A DNA stretch of 64,000 bases from Arthrobacter sunyaminii (GTDB taxonomy: Bacteria > Actinomycetota > Actinomycetes > Actinomycetales > Micrococcaceae). Position 1 is the stretch's first letter. Every line of letters begins with the position of its first letter. The notes under the pieces are model-generated. The model was given only the letters and a program-made list of their open reading frames with translations, was not told the origin of the DNA and ran no database searches. Position numbers and translations under genes: made by a program. The stretch covers positions 1,054,001 through 1,118,000 of the forward strand of contig NZ_CP076456.1 of the NCBI RefSeq assembly GCF_018866305.1. The letters are read 5' to 3'. This document shows positions 9,138 through 17,118 of the stretch, in pieces.

Positions 9138-10526
9138 ATGGCATCTACAACACAGTTTTCAGACCGTCCGCGCGTCCTGGTGGTAGGCGGTGGCTACGTA
9201 GGTCTCTATGTAGCCAAGAACCTCCAGAATAAGGTCAAGGCTGAGGGTGGCATCGTCACCGTTGTGGACCCGCTGCCGTACATGACGTACCAGCCGTTCC
9301 TCCCCGAGGTTGCAGCTGGCACCATTGAGGCCCGCGACGCTGTTGTATCCCACCGCATGCACCTGAAGAACACCGAACTGATCACCGGCAAGGTTATTTC
9401 CATCAACCACGCCGCCCGCACGGCCATGGTTGAGCCGGCCGACGGCGGAGAGCCGTTCGAGCTTCCCTACCAGGACGTTGTCCTGGCCGCAGGCTCGATC
9501 ACCCGCACCTTCCCGATTCCGGGCCTCGCCGAGGCCGGCATCGGTATGAAGAGCATTGAAGAAGCCGTCGCCACCCGCAACCACGTGCTGGAGCGGATCG
9601 AAACCGCTTCCCTGATGCCCGCCGGACCGGAGCGCGAGCGCGCCCTGACGTTCGTCGTCGTCGGCGGCGGCTTTGCCGGCATCGAAACCCTCACCGAACT
9701 TGAGGACATGGCCCGCGACGCCGCACGGCTCAATGACCGGCTGAAGCGTGAAGACCTCCGCTTTGTGCTGATCGAAGCCATGGGCCGCGTCATGCCCGAG
9801 GTCAAGCCCGACCAGGCTGAGTGGGTTGTCTCCAGCATGCGCGAGCGCGGCATCGAGGTGCTGCTGAACACCTCGCTGGCCTCCGCCGAGGACGGCGTCC
9901 TGAAGCTCATCAACATGGCGGACAAGTCCCCGGCCGGTGAATTCGGTACCGACACCCTGATCTGGACCGCCGGCGTGCAGGCCAACCCGATGGTCCGCGC
10001 CACCGACTTCCCGATCGACGAGCGCGGCCGCGTCCGTGCCAACGCTGAACTGCGCATCACCGGCGACGACGGCCCCCTTGAAGGTGCCTGGGCTGCCGGC
10101 GACGTCTCCGCTGTTCCGGACCTCTCCGGCGGCGGCGTGGGCGGCTTCTGCGTTCCGAACGCCCAGCACGCGGTGCGTCAGGCCAAGCTGCTTGCCAAGA
10201 ACATCGTGGCCGCACGCTACGGCGAGGGCAGCATCGAAGAGTACAACCACAAGAGCCTCGGCGCCGTTGCAGGCCTGGGCCAGTACAAGGGCGTCGCCAA
10301 CATCATGGGCTTCGGCATGAAGGGCTTCCCGGCCTGGCTGGCCCACCGCGGCTACCACGGCATGGCCATGCCCATGTTCGAGCGCAAGTTCCGCGTCATC
10401 TCCGGTTGGGTGCTGAATGTAGCGTTCCGCCGCGACCTCACCGATCTGCGCAATCTGAAGAACCCGCGTTCCACCTTCAAGGCTGCCGCTACGCCGCCGA
10501 AGAAGAAGGAAATGGCCGGCAAGTAG
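9138..10526 (+). CDS. ndh: Type II NADH dehydrogenase (NDH-2)
   Basis: Single-subunit, non-proton-pumping flavoenzyme at the membrane face that passes electrons from NADH to quinone. It has 462 residues. The FAD Rossmann fold begins at residue ~13 (VLVVGGGYVGLYVAKNL). The NADH fold is near 172 (FVVVGGGFAGIETLTELE). The second FAD contact is WAAGDVSAVPD near 320, and QHAVRQAKLLAKNI follows. The C-terminal ~100 residues are amphipathic and fit membrane attachment. The frame is open upstream over the protease 3' end, but homology begins just after the ATG at 9138. A strong terminator follows. Confidence 0.93.
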   Translation: MASTTQFSDRPRVLVVGGGYVGLYVAKNLQNKVKAEGGIVTVVDPLPYMTYQPFLPEVAAGTIEARDAVVSHRMHLKNTELITGKVISINHAARTAMVEPADGGEPFELPYQDVVLAAGSITRTFPIPGLAEAGIGMKSIEEAVATRNHVLERIETASLMPAGPERERALTFVVVGGGFAGIETLTELEDMARDAARLNDRLKREDLRFVLIEAMGRVMPEVKPDQAEWVVSSMRERGIEVLLNTSLASAEDGVLKLINMADKSPAGEFGTDTLIWTAGVQANPMVRATDFPIDERGRVRANAELRITGDDGPLEGAWAAGDVSAVPDLSGGGVGGFCVPNAQHAVRQAKLLAKNIVAARYGEGSIEEYNHKSLGAVAGLGQYKGVANIMGFGMKGFPAWLAHRGYHGMAMPMFERKFRVISGWVLNVAFRRDLTDLRNLKNPRSTFKAAATPPKKKEMAGK

Positions 10527-10548
10527 GCCTGAGCCTCCAGCAACGCGT

Positions 10549-10587
10549 ACGACGGCGGTTCCTCCTTGGCGGAGGGGCCGCCGTCGT
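10549..10587 (+). terminator. Rho-independent terminator after ndh
   Basis: ACGACGGCGG pairs with CCGCCGTCGT and inner CCTCC with GGAGG, separated by 2-nt internal loops and a 5-nt loop. TGTTT follows. Confidence 0.85.
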
Positions 10588-10641
10588 TGTTTCCGGGGTG
10601 CAGCGTCCATCCAGTAGGCTTGAGCAGAAGCTTTTGCTTCA

Positions 10642-10714
10642 GCCCCAGTAGCCCAATGGCAGAGGCAACAGACTTAAAATCTGCGTGTTGTCGGTTCGAG
10701 TCCGACCTGGGGTA
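10642..10714 (+). tRNA. tRNA with anticodon UAA (Leu by code), short variable loop
   Basis: A complete cloverleaf of 73 nt can be drawn. Acceptor stem 10642-10648 pairs with 10707-10713 (first pair G-U). D arm 10651-10666 has a 3-bp stem and the GG in the loop. The anticodon stem has four Watson-Crick pairs plus an A-C mismatch, with loop CTTAAAA and anticodon TAA at 10675-10677. The variable loop is only 5 nt (10685-10689). The T arm 10690-10706 has a perfect 5-bp stem and TTCGAGT loop. Discriminator A; CCA is not encoded. A UAA anticodon means leucine, yet bacterial tRNA-Leu has a long variable arm. Either this is an unusual tRNA, a recoded copy of another class I tRNA, or a pseudo-tRNA. 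Confidence 0.85.
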
Positions 10715-10723
10715 CCGCAGGGC

Positions 10724-11146
10724 CTACGACGTCGGCCCTGTGCGGCCGCCCGGATCCACCACCCCCGTCTCGTCCGGATGTGCCACCCGCAGGTGCGCCG
10801 TGATCATGCGGACTGCCTCTTCCTCCGTGTCCACGTCATATTCCCAGCTGCAGGAACAGCACCGCGCGTGCGGGGACCCGTCCTCTGCCACCGAGACGCC
10901 CCACGCATCGTCGGGAAGCAGGTAGAACCCGCCGTAGGTGCCGGACCATTCCCGGAGCGGGGGATCCCTGTGGCTGCTGCCGCGCTGCTCGATCATGCAG
11001 GTTATTCGGAGCCGCCCGGTGTAGGGATGGGTTCCGGTCGTCACCGTGAACACCGGGAACGGCGGCTGATTCGTTCCATGAAAAAACCGGGATCCTGGTG
11101 GTGGCGGTCCTGGCTTCGCCGACGTCATGCTGCGCAGCGGGGTCAC
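10724..11146 (-). CDS. Hypothetical protein with C2H2-like C terminus
   Basis: I do not recognise this 140-residue protein. Third codon positions are GC-rich in this frame, and the C-terminal half has a coherent composition. Near residues 93-123 it reads CCSCSWEYDVDTEEEAV followed by HLRVAH; the CxC...HxxxxH spacing resembles a small zinc-finger or treble-clef fold. The N-terminal third is Pro/Ser-rich and may be partly non-coding. GTG at 11146 is used; an in-frame ATG lies at 11128, and neither has a clear Shine-Dalgarno. It lies alone, opposite to ndh and livK. A competing plus-strand frame covers the same bases, so this is a moderate-confidence call. Confidence 0.55.
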   Translation of the reverse strand: MTPLRSMTSAKPGPPPPGSRFFHGTNQPPFPVFTVTTGTHPYTGRLRITCMIEQRGSSHRDPPLREWSGTYGGFYLLPDDAWGVSVAEDGSPHARCCSCSWEYDVDTEEEAVRMITAHLRVAHPDETGVVDPGGRTGPTS

Positions 11147-11192
11147 GTTCTAGCCGGGTGACCCCCGTGAAGCAAGTGGTTGGAGCGCTCCC

Positions 11193-11208
11193 TGTGACGA
11201 GTGTTACA
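11193..11208 (+). promoter_or_regulatory. CRP/GlxR-like box upstream of the liv binding-protein gene
   Basis: TGTGACGAGTGTTACA matches TGTGA-N6-TCACA at all but one position. It is about 120 bp upstream of the binding-protein start. A TTGACT lies downstream at 11234-11239 but lacks a well-spaced -10. A near-identical box lies upstream of livH at the other end of the locus. Confidence 0.5.
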
Positions 11209-11324
11209 AGGACGTAACCCTAAACTCTTATTTTTGACTCATTATTCAACTAGCTTTTCTCCTAGATCAGGAACACCTGACAAGGGCATCAAAGGCCTCC
11301 GCCTTTCGATCTGGGAGATTATCT

Positions 11325-12725
11325 ATGACTGCACTACGCACCACGGGCCGCCCCGGCCTGGAAGGTTACAGCCGGGCGGCCAAGATCGCGGCGCTGGGGC
11401 TCGGTTTTGCGCTGTTCGCTTCCGGCTGCAGCGGGGGAGACTCGGGAACCGAGTCGAATGAATCGGCAGCGCCGTCGTCCTCCTCCGCTGACGCCGCTGC
11501 GGCAGGAGCCGTGACCTGCCCGGAAAACGAAGGCGGCAAGGGCACGGATCCGGGGGAGAAGGGCGATCCCACCGCGGTTCCGGCCAGCACCGGGACCACC
11601 GACGTCCCGCTGAAAATCGGCACCCTGCTGCCCACCACCGGTGAGCTCGCGTTCCTCGGTCCGCCCGAGATAGCGGGCACCAACCTTGCCGTCGAGGAGA
11701 TCAATGCGGCAGGAGGCGTCCTCGGCAAGCCGGTGGAAATCATTCACCGCGACTCCGGCGACACCCAGACCGACATTGCCACCCAGTCCGTGACCAACCT
11801 GCTCAGCCAGGGCGTCAGCGCGATCATCGGTGCTGCGTCCTCCGGGGTGTCCAAGACCGTCATCGGCCAGATCACCGGCGCCGGCGTCATTCAGTTCTCG
11901 CCGGCCAATACGTCCCCTGATTTCACGACCTGGGATGACAACGGCCTGTACTGGCGCACCGCGCCCTCGGACGTCCTGCAGGGGCGCACCCTCGGCAACT
12001 ACATCATGAGCTGCGGCGCGCAGACCGTGGGCATGATTGTCCTCAATGATGCGTACGGCACCGGGCTGGCCAGCAACATCCGCAGCTCGGTGGAGTCCGC
12101 GGGTGGCCAGATCATCGCCGAAGAGATGTTCAACGAAGGTGACTCTCAGTTCAGCAGCCAGGTTGACGCCGTCGCTGCCTCTGATCCGGACGCCATCGTG
12201 GTCATCAGCTTCCAGCAGGCAACGAGCATCGTTCCCCTCCTGACGGCCAAGGGCGTTGACCCCACGCAGCTGTTTTTCGTGGACGGCAACACCTCGGACT
12301 TCAGCGATGACCTCGATGCGGGAACCCTCGAAGGCGCCCAGGGAACCATTCCGGGGCCGTTCGCCTCGGACAACTTCAAGGAATCCCTGCTGGCGATTGA
12401 TCCGAGCCTGAAGGACTGGTCCTACGCCGGCGAGAGCTACGACGCCGTCACCATGACGGCACTGGCCGCAGAAGCTGCGGGCAGCACCGACGGCGCTGCC
12501 ATTGCAGCCGAGCTGCAGGGCGTCTCCGCCGAAGGCGAGAAGTGCTTCGACTACGCCGGTTGCGTCACCATCCTGCGGGGCGGCGGCGACATCGACTACG
12601 ACGGCTACTCCGGACCGGTGACCTTCGATGAGAATGGTGACCCGACCGAAGCGTTCATCGGTATCTACCAGTTCGACGCCGACAACAAGCCGGTGCCGAG
12701 CCGTTCAGAAGAGGGCAAGCTCTAA
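11325..12725 (+). CDS. Branched-chain amino acid ABC transporter, substrate-binding lipoprotein
   Basis: Extracellular solute-binding component (Peripla_BP_6, LivK-like) for branched-chain amino acids or related substrates. It has 466 residues. An N-terminal signal with lipobox FASGC predicts a lipid-anchored Cys near residue 35, followed by a Ser/Glu/Ala-rich linker. The mature domain starts at LKIGTLLPTTGELAFLG near residue 91 and continues with EEINAAGGVLGKPVEIIHRDSG. ATG at 11325 has GGGAG at 11313-11317. The permease and ATPase genes are on the opposite strand and converge on this gene, instead of the usual co-directional operon. A strong terminator lies just downstream. Confidence 0.93.
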   Translation: MTALRTTGRPGLEGYSRAAKIAALGLGFALFASGCSGGDSGTESNESAAPSSSSADAAAAGAVTCPENEGGKGTDPGEKGDPTAVPASTGTTDVPLKIGTLLPTTGELAFLGPPEIAGTNLAVEEINAAGGVLGKPVEIIHRDSGDTQTDIATQSVTNLLSQGVSAIIGAASSGVSKTVIGQITGAGVIQFSPANTSPDFTTWDDNGLYWRTAPSDVLQGRTLGNYIMSCGAQTVGMIVLNDAYGTGLASNIRSSVESAGGQIIAEEMFNEGDSQFSSQVDAVAASDPDAIVVISFQQATSIVPLLTAKGVDPTQLFFVDGNTSDFSDDLDAGTLEGAQGTIPGPFASDNFKESLLAIDPSLKDWSYAGESYDAVTMTALAAEAAGSTDGAAIAAELQGVSAEGEKCFDYAGCVTILRGGGDIDYDGYSGPVTFDENGDPTEAFIGIYQFDADNKPVPSRSEEGKL

Positions 12726-12745
12726 GAACCTCTTCAGCACCGCAC

Positions 12746-12785
12746 AAAGCAACCCCCGCCGGTCGGTACCGGCGGGGGTTGCTTT
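12746..12785 (+). terminator. Strong terminator between livK and livF
   Basis: Perfect 18-bp stem (AAAGCAACCCCCGCCGGT and its complement) with a 4-nt loop. The stem ends in T's on the plus strand and in A's at its 5' side, so it can work in both directions between the converging genes. Confidence 0.92.
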
Positions 12786-12799
12786 TGTTTGGCGGGGGA

Positions 12800-12843
12800 G
12801 GCGCCGGGGAGGCGCCGGGGTGGTGCCGGGGTGGCGCCGGGGG
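12800..12843. repeat. Four 11-bp tandem repeats
   Basis: Units GGCGCCGGGGA, GGCGCCGGGGT, GGTGCCGGGGT and GGCGCCGGGGG lie head to tail between the terminator and the end of livF. Non-coding. Confidence 0.85.
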
Positions 12844-12849
12844 CGGAGC

Positions 12850-13596
12850 TCAGGCGGTGTCGGCGAGGGTTCCGAGGTAAAGCTGGATGACCTTGGGATC
12901 CTTCATGAGCTCCCGGCCGGTCCCTGTGTAGGCGTCCTTGCCCTGGTCCAGGACGTAGGCGCGGTCGCAGATCTGCAGGCACCGGCGTGCGTTCTGTTCC
13001 ACCATGATCACCGAAACCCCGGCGCGGTTGATTTCATGAACCCGCAAAAACGCTTCGTCCTGCTTGACGGGGGACAAACCCGCGGACGGTTCGTCCAGCA
13101 GCAGCACGGCCGGCTCCATCATCAGCGCCCGGCCCATGGCTACCATCTGGCGTTCACCGCCGGAGAGCGAGCCCGCGCGCTGCGCCCGCCGCTGACGCAG
13201 TTCCGGGAACAGCGTCGAGACAAAATCAAACCGCTCTGCGAAGCGTTTCGGTGCCTGGTACAGGCCCATCTGCAGATTCTCTTCAATGGTCAGGGACGGG
13301 AAGACGTTGTTGTTCTGCGGCACGAATCCCACGCCCCGGCTGACCAGCTTGTTGGCCTTCAGCCCGGTGATGTCCTGACCGCGGACCACAACCGTTCCCG
13401 AGTGCACCTTGACCAGGCCGAACATGGCCTTGAGCAGTGTTGACTTGCCGGCACCGTTGGGCCCGATGATCCCGATCAGCTCGCCGCGGCGGGCCTCGAT
13501 GCTGCATCCGTTCAGGATATTCACGCCCGGGATGTAGCCGGCCACCAGATCGGTTACCTTGACGACGGAATCGCCGTCGAATTCCTCGGCGCTCAT
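12850..13596 (-). CDS. livF: Branched-chain amino acid ABC transporter ATP-binding protein LivF
   Basis: Cytosolic ATPase subunit of 248 residues. Walker A GPNGAGKST is near residue 45, Q-loop at FVPQNNNVFP, signature LSGGERQMVAMGRAL near 140, Walker B AVLLLDEPSAGLSP and the switch His region in VSVIMVEQN. The LivF-type wording and its place after LivG support the assignment. The start overlaps the livG stop (ATGA), so the two are translationally coupled. Last gene of the minus-strand livHMGF operon, meeting the binding-protein gene tail to tail. Confidence 0.93.
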   Translation of the reverse strand: MSAEEFDGDSVVKVTDLVAGYIPGVNILNGCSIEARRGELIGIIGPNGAGKSTLLKAMFGLVKVHSGTVVVRGQDITGLKANKLVSRGVGFVPQNNNVFPSLTIEENLQMGLYQAPKRFAERFDFVSTLFPELRQRRAQRAGSLSGGERQMVAMGRALMMEPAVLLLDEPSAGLSPVKQDEAFLRVHEINRAGVSVIMVEQNARRCLQICDRAYVLDQGKDAYTGTGRELMKDPKVIQLYLGTLADTA

Positions 13597-14684
13597 GCCT
13601 GTCCCTTCCGTTCATCAATACGCCTGCCGACAACGCCGTCAGGCTCGGTTCCCACTGAAGATTCGGGGTCATGCTCCAGTTCGGCTTCCAGCTTTTCAAA
13701 GCCCTCGGAATCACCCAGGTCCACGTCATGGTGTGCCCCCAGATAAGCGTCGATAACGGCCTGGTCCTTCATGACCACATCCGGCGGACCCTCGGCAACC
13801 ACTTTTCCTTCAGCCATGACGATGACCCAGTCGGCAATATGGCGCACCATATGCATGTCATGTTCCACGAAGAGAACGGTCATGCCCTCGGCCTTGAGGT
13901 TCTTGATGTGGTCCAGCAGAGACTGCGTGAGCGCGGGGTTCACGCCGGCCATGGGCTCGTCGAGCATGACCAGTTTTGGTTTGACCATCAGCGCCCGGGC
14001 CATTTCCAGCAGCTTCCGCTGGCCGCCGGAGAGGGAGGCGGCATAGTCGCTGCGCTTGGCGTCCAGCTTGAACTTGGCCAGCAGGACATCGGCCTGCTGG
14101 GTGATCTCCCGTTCACGGCCGCGCCACAACGGCGGCAGGAATGCCCGCCACAGCGACTCGCCCGGCTGGGACGCGGCGCCCAGGCGCATGTTCTCAATAA
14201 CGGTGAGCTTGCCCATGACCTTGGTCAGCTGGAAGGTGCGGACCATCCCCAGCCGTGCCACCTTATAAGCGGAGACTCCGGCCAGGTCCCGGCCCTCGAA
14301 CTGCCAGTCGCCGGACTGCGGAGTGTCGAACCCGGTGAGCAGGTTGAACAGCGTCGTCTTTCCGGCACCATTGGGACCGATCAGGGCGGTGATCTTGTGC
14401 CGCGGAATCTCCACATGCGCCACGTCCACGGCATTGATTCCGCCGTAGGTCCGTGTGACGTTGCGTGCCACCAGGATGGGATCGCGCTTGCGGCACCCCG
14501 GTTCCACGGCGCCCTCGGCGATGGGACGGCTGTCCGCCATGTACTCGTTGTCCGCCAGCGGGTCTGCTGGCGCCTCAGGGGCGCCGGCATCACTGACCCC
14601 GACGCGGGAAACCTCTGCCGGTTCAGCAGCGTGCGCGCCGCGGGGACGCCCTGCGCGCTGCGGTTCGTTTGCCTGGGAACTCAT
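13593..14684 (-). CDS. livG: Branched-chain amino acid ABC transporter ATP-binding protein LivG
   Basis: Second ATPase subunit, 363 residues, about 100 longer than typical LivG. The extra length is an Ala/Pro/Glu-rich N-terminal tail (residues 1-70) and an acidic C-terminal tail (LGDSEGFEKLEAELEHDPES). The core has ILVARNVTRTYGGINAV, Walker A GPNGAGKTT near residue 110, signature LSGGQRKLLEMARAL and Walker B LVMLDEPMAGVNP. ATG at 14684 overlaps the livM stop by 4 bp. The ABC core starts well after residue 70, so an internal start is possible, but no better ribosome-binding site was seen. Confidence 0.92.
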   Translation of the reverse strand: MSSQANEPQRAGRPRGAHAAEPAEVSRVGVSDAGAPEAPADPLADNEYMADSRPIAEGAVEPGCRKRDPILVARNVTRTYGGINAVDVAHVEIPRHKITALIGPNGAGKTTLFNLLTGFDTPQSGDWQFEGRDLAGVSAYKVARLGMVRTFQLTKVMGKLTVIENMRLGAASQPGESLWRAFLPPLWRGREREITQQADVLLAKFKLDAKRSDYAASLSGGQRKLLEMARALMVKPKLVMLDEPMAGVNPALTQSLLDHIKNLKAEGMTVLFVEHDMHMVRHIADWVIVMAEGKVVAEGPPDVVMKDQAVIDAYLGAHHDVDLGDSEGFEKLEAELEHDPESSVGTEPDGVVGRRIDERKGQA

Positions 14685-15661
14685 GCGAACGCCAGCTCCT
14701 TCTTATTGCCCAGGATGCCCTGGGGCCTGAAGATCATCAGCAGCATCAGTGCCACACCCACAAGGATGTAGCGAACCTGCCCTGCCTGGGAAGTGTCAAT
14801 GAACGTGATGTAGCCGGCTTCAATGGCTCCGTAGAGGAGACCCTGGGTCAGGGACAGCAGGACCCAGAAGAGCATGGCGCCGATCACGGGGCCCAGTACT
14901 GTGGACATGCCGCCCAGCAACAGAGCGGTATAGAGGTAGAAGGTCAGCTCGGTGCCGTAGTTTGCCGGTTGTACCGCATCGCGGGGGAGGGTGAAGACGA
15001 TGCCTGCGATGGAGCCCAGCAGGCCGCCGAGGATCAGGGCCTGCATCTTGTAGGCATAGACGTTCTTGCCCAGGGCCCGGACGGCGTTCTCATCCTCGCG
15101 GATGCCTTTCACCACCCGGCCCCACGGGCTGCGGATCAGCATCCACACCAGCAGGCAGGCAATGATGACCAGGGTCCAGGCGACGATGCGAACCCACACA
15201 TCGCGTTCATTCATGCCGAACGGTCCCAGGTTGTAGCTTCCCGGGGGAATGGGGTTCAGGGCATAGAAGTCTCCGGTGAAGGCGGACAGTCCGTTGGCTG
15301 ACCCGGTGACCGCCGTCATGCTGTTGGTGGTGACGATGTAACGGATGATTTCCGCGGCCGCGATCGTCACGATGGCCAGATAATCGGCCCGCAGGCGCAG
15401 GGTGGGTATGCCCAGGATGACGGCAAAGACGGCGGATGCCGCCAGCGCGATCAGCACCGCAACCGGCAGCGGGGCGTTGAAAGACAGGATGGGAACGGCG
15501 AAACCGTAGGCCCCGACGGCCATGAAACCGGCCTGCCCGAAGTTCAGCAGCCCCGTGTAACCGAAATGCACCGCGAGACCGAGGGCTGCCAGTGCGTAGG
15601 CGGCCGTCGTGGGGCTGATGATCTCGTTGAGAGCCCCCAGAAAAATATTTGCAAAGTCCAT
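14681..15661 (-). CDS. livM: Branched-chain amino acid ABC transporter permease LivM
   Basis: Integral membrane permease subunit of 326 residues with about nine hydrophobic segments. Family stretches include GLLNFGQAGFMAVGAYGFA near residue 35, LRLRADYLAIVTIA near 110, and the cytoplasmic EAA-like loop SPWGRVVKGIREDENAV near 200, which contacts the ATPases. It pairs with LivH to form the channel. 13 bp separate it from livH, and its end overlaps livG, so the operon is compact. Confidence 0.93.
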   Translation of the reverse strand: MDFANIFLGALNEIISPTTAAYALAALGLAVHFGYTGLLNFGQAGFMAVGAYGFAVPILSFNAPLPVAVLIALAASAVFAVILGIPTLRLRADYLAIVTIAAAEIIRYIVTTNSMTAVTGSANGLSAFTGDFYALNPIPPGSYNLGPFGMNERDVWVRIVAWTLVIIACLLVWMLIRSPWGRVVKGIREDENAVRALGKNVYAYKMQALILGGLLGSIAGIVFTLPRDAVQPANYGTELTFYLYTALLLGGMSTVLGPVIGAMLFWVLLSLTQGLLYGAIEAGYITFIDTSQAGQVRYILVGVALMLLMIFRPQGILGNKKELAFA

Positions 15662-15674
15662 CGCTGCTAAGCCC

Positions 15675-17039
15675 CTAACCTATGCGCTCGCGGCGGCCGA
15701 GGATTCCCTGCGGCCGGACGAGGAGGACAAGAATCATGATGACCAGGGCACCCACATATTTGAGGTCCGCGTCCAGCCAGATAGTGGAGATCTCCACGAA
15801 GAGCCCAACAATGATGGAGCCGATCAACGCTCCGAAGACCGTGCCGAGTCCGCCGAGCGTCACGCCGGCAAAAATCAGCAGCAAAATCTGCTGGCCCATG
15901 TTGAAGGAAACTCCGGGCCGGTAATAGGCCCACAGGATGCCGCCCATGGCTGCAAGGGCGCCGCCGGTTACCCAGACCAGACGGATCACGCGGTCCACGT
16001 CGATGCCGGAGGCCGCGGCCAGGGACGGGTTGTCCGCGACCGCCCGGGTGGCCTTGCCGATCCGGGTGCGCAGCAGGAGAACGGCGATGACCAGGATGAC
16101 CGCGAGCGAGACAAACAGGGAAATCAGGGTGTTCCGGGGTATGGATACGGGCCCGAGCTCGAGGGTGGGGCTCTGCGCTCCGGGCAGCTGCTGCATGGCA
16201 CCGCCGAAGAAGAAGAGGACGGTGTAGCGGACGGCCACCGCCAAACCAATGCTGACGATCATCATCGGCACCAGGCCGGTGCCGCGCCGCCGCAGCGGTT
16301 TCCACAGCACCCCGTCCTGCAGATACCCGAACGCCGCCCCGCCAAGGACGGCGAGCGGCAGTGCCAACCAGGCGGAAAGGCCCAGAGCTGAGAACCCGAA
16401 GGCCAGGACTGCGCCCAGGGTGACCATCTCGCCGTGCGAAAAGTTGGTCAGGCCGGTGGTGCCGAAGATCAGGGAGAGACCCACTGCGCTCAGCGCCAGC
16501 AGCATTCCGAAGCTCAAACCGGCCACGGCACGCTCAGTCAGAGTGGAAAGGAAGCTGTCCTGCTGCAGGACAATGCCCTCGCCGAGCAGAAACAGCGTGG
16601 TGATGTTGGAGGTGCCGGCAAAGGTGACGGTGCGCGGGTTCTGCTGGTTCTCCGCCAGCGCCACATCCTCCGGAAGCGTTGATTCGTCCAGTTCCACTTC
16701 AAACGCACCCTGTTCGGGAACGCCGATGGACCAGGAACCGTTCGCTGCGGTCAGTGTTTCGCCTTCATAGCCGTTGCCGGTGGCGGTGATCTTTACTCCC
16801 TCGAGGGGAACGCCCGCGTTGCGGAGCACTCCGCTGATTCGGTCGCTGTATTCAGAACCGTCCGTTGGAGCATCAGGATCTTGGCCTTCAGCAGTTGCGG
16901 ATGTGCTCTCCGACGGCGACGGCGCCGGGGTGGCTGTTGTTGCGTGGACGGCAGGAGCGGAGAACAGCAGGGCGGCGAACATTGCCGCCACCGCCGCCAG
17001 CATCCCCAGATACCTGGTCAGCGCCGATGTTCTTAGCAA
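15675..17039 (-). CDS. livH: LivH-type permease with N-terminal secreted domain
   Basis: Permease subunit with an unusual N terminus. Residues 1-30 form a signal peptide (TRYLGMLAAVAAMFAALLF, cleavage near AVHA). Residues ~50-145 are an extracytoplasmic carboxypeptidase-regulatory-like/Ig-type domain (ISGVLRNAGVPLEGVKITA, GSWSIGVPEQGAFEVELDE). Then come ~9 membrane helices with LivH motifs GTTGLTNFSHGEMVTLGA and LRTRIGKATRAVADN. TTG at 17039 is chosen because GGAGG lies ~9 nt before it and the signal peptide then starts cleanly; a GTG at 17087 would add 16 residues but has no Shine-Dalgarno. First gene of livHMGF. The extra domain might dock the binding lipoprotein (inference). Confidence 0.85.
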   Translation of the reverse strand: MLRTSALTRYLGMLAAVAAMFAALLFSAPAVHATTATPAPSPSESTSATAEGQDPDAPTDGSEYSDRISGVLRNAGVPLEGVKITATGNGYEGETLTAANGSWSIGVPEQGAFEVELDESTLPEDVALAENQQNPRTVTFAGTSNITTLFLLGEGIVLQQDSFLSTLTERAVAGLSFGMLLALSAVGLSLIFGTTGLTNFSHGEMVTLGAVLAFGFSALGLSAWLALPLAVLGGAAFGYLQDGVLWKPLRRRGTGLVPMMIVSIGLAVAVRYTVLFFFGGAMQQLPGAQSPTLELGPVSIPRNTLISLFVSLAVILVIAVLLLRTRIGKATRAVADNPSLAAASGIDVDRVIRLVWVTGGALAAMGGILWAYYRPGVSFNMGQQILLLIFAGVTLGGLGTVFGALIGSIIVGLFVEISTIWLDADLKYVGALVIMILVLLVRPQGILGRRERIG

Positions 17040-17102
17040 ATTCGAAAACCTCCACGCCAAGGCCGTGCGCACCGAGGAAATCGGCACTTAGGCGGATCTG
17101 TT

Positions 17103-17118
17103 TGTGACGTCTGTCACG
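17103..17118 (-). promoter_or_regulatory. CRP/GlxR-like box upstream of livH
   Basis: TGTGACGTCTGTCACG matches TGTGA-N6-TCACA at all but the last base. It lies 16 bp upstream of the GTG and 64 bp upstream of the preferred TTG of livH, in the 270-bp gap shared with the divergent BI-1 gene. The rest of that gap holds a TAGGCT at 17318-17323, a candidate -10 for the plus-strand gene. Confidence 0.55.

Noticed and set aside
9159-10610. 483-residue open frame antisense to ndh
   Set aside because: Shadow of strong GC3 bias on the ndh strand; composition is His/Gly/Val/Gln-rich without any family motif, while the plus strand is a clear NDH-2.
10685-11161. Plus-strand 158-residue frame overlapping the tRNA and the minus-strand hypothetical gene
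   Set aside because: It begins inside the tRNA and has a less gene-like composition than the minus-strand frame.
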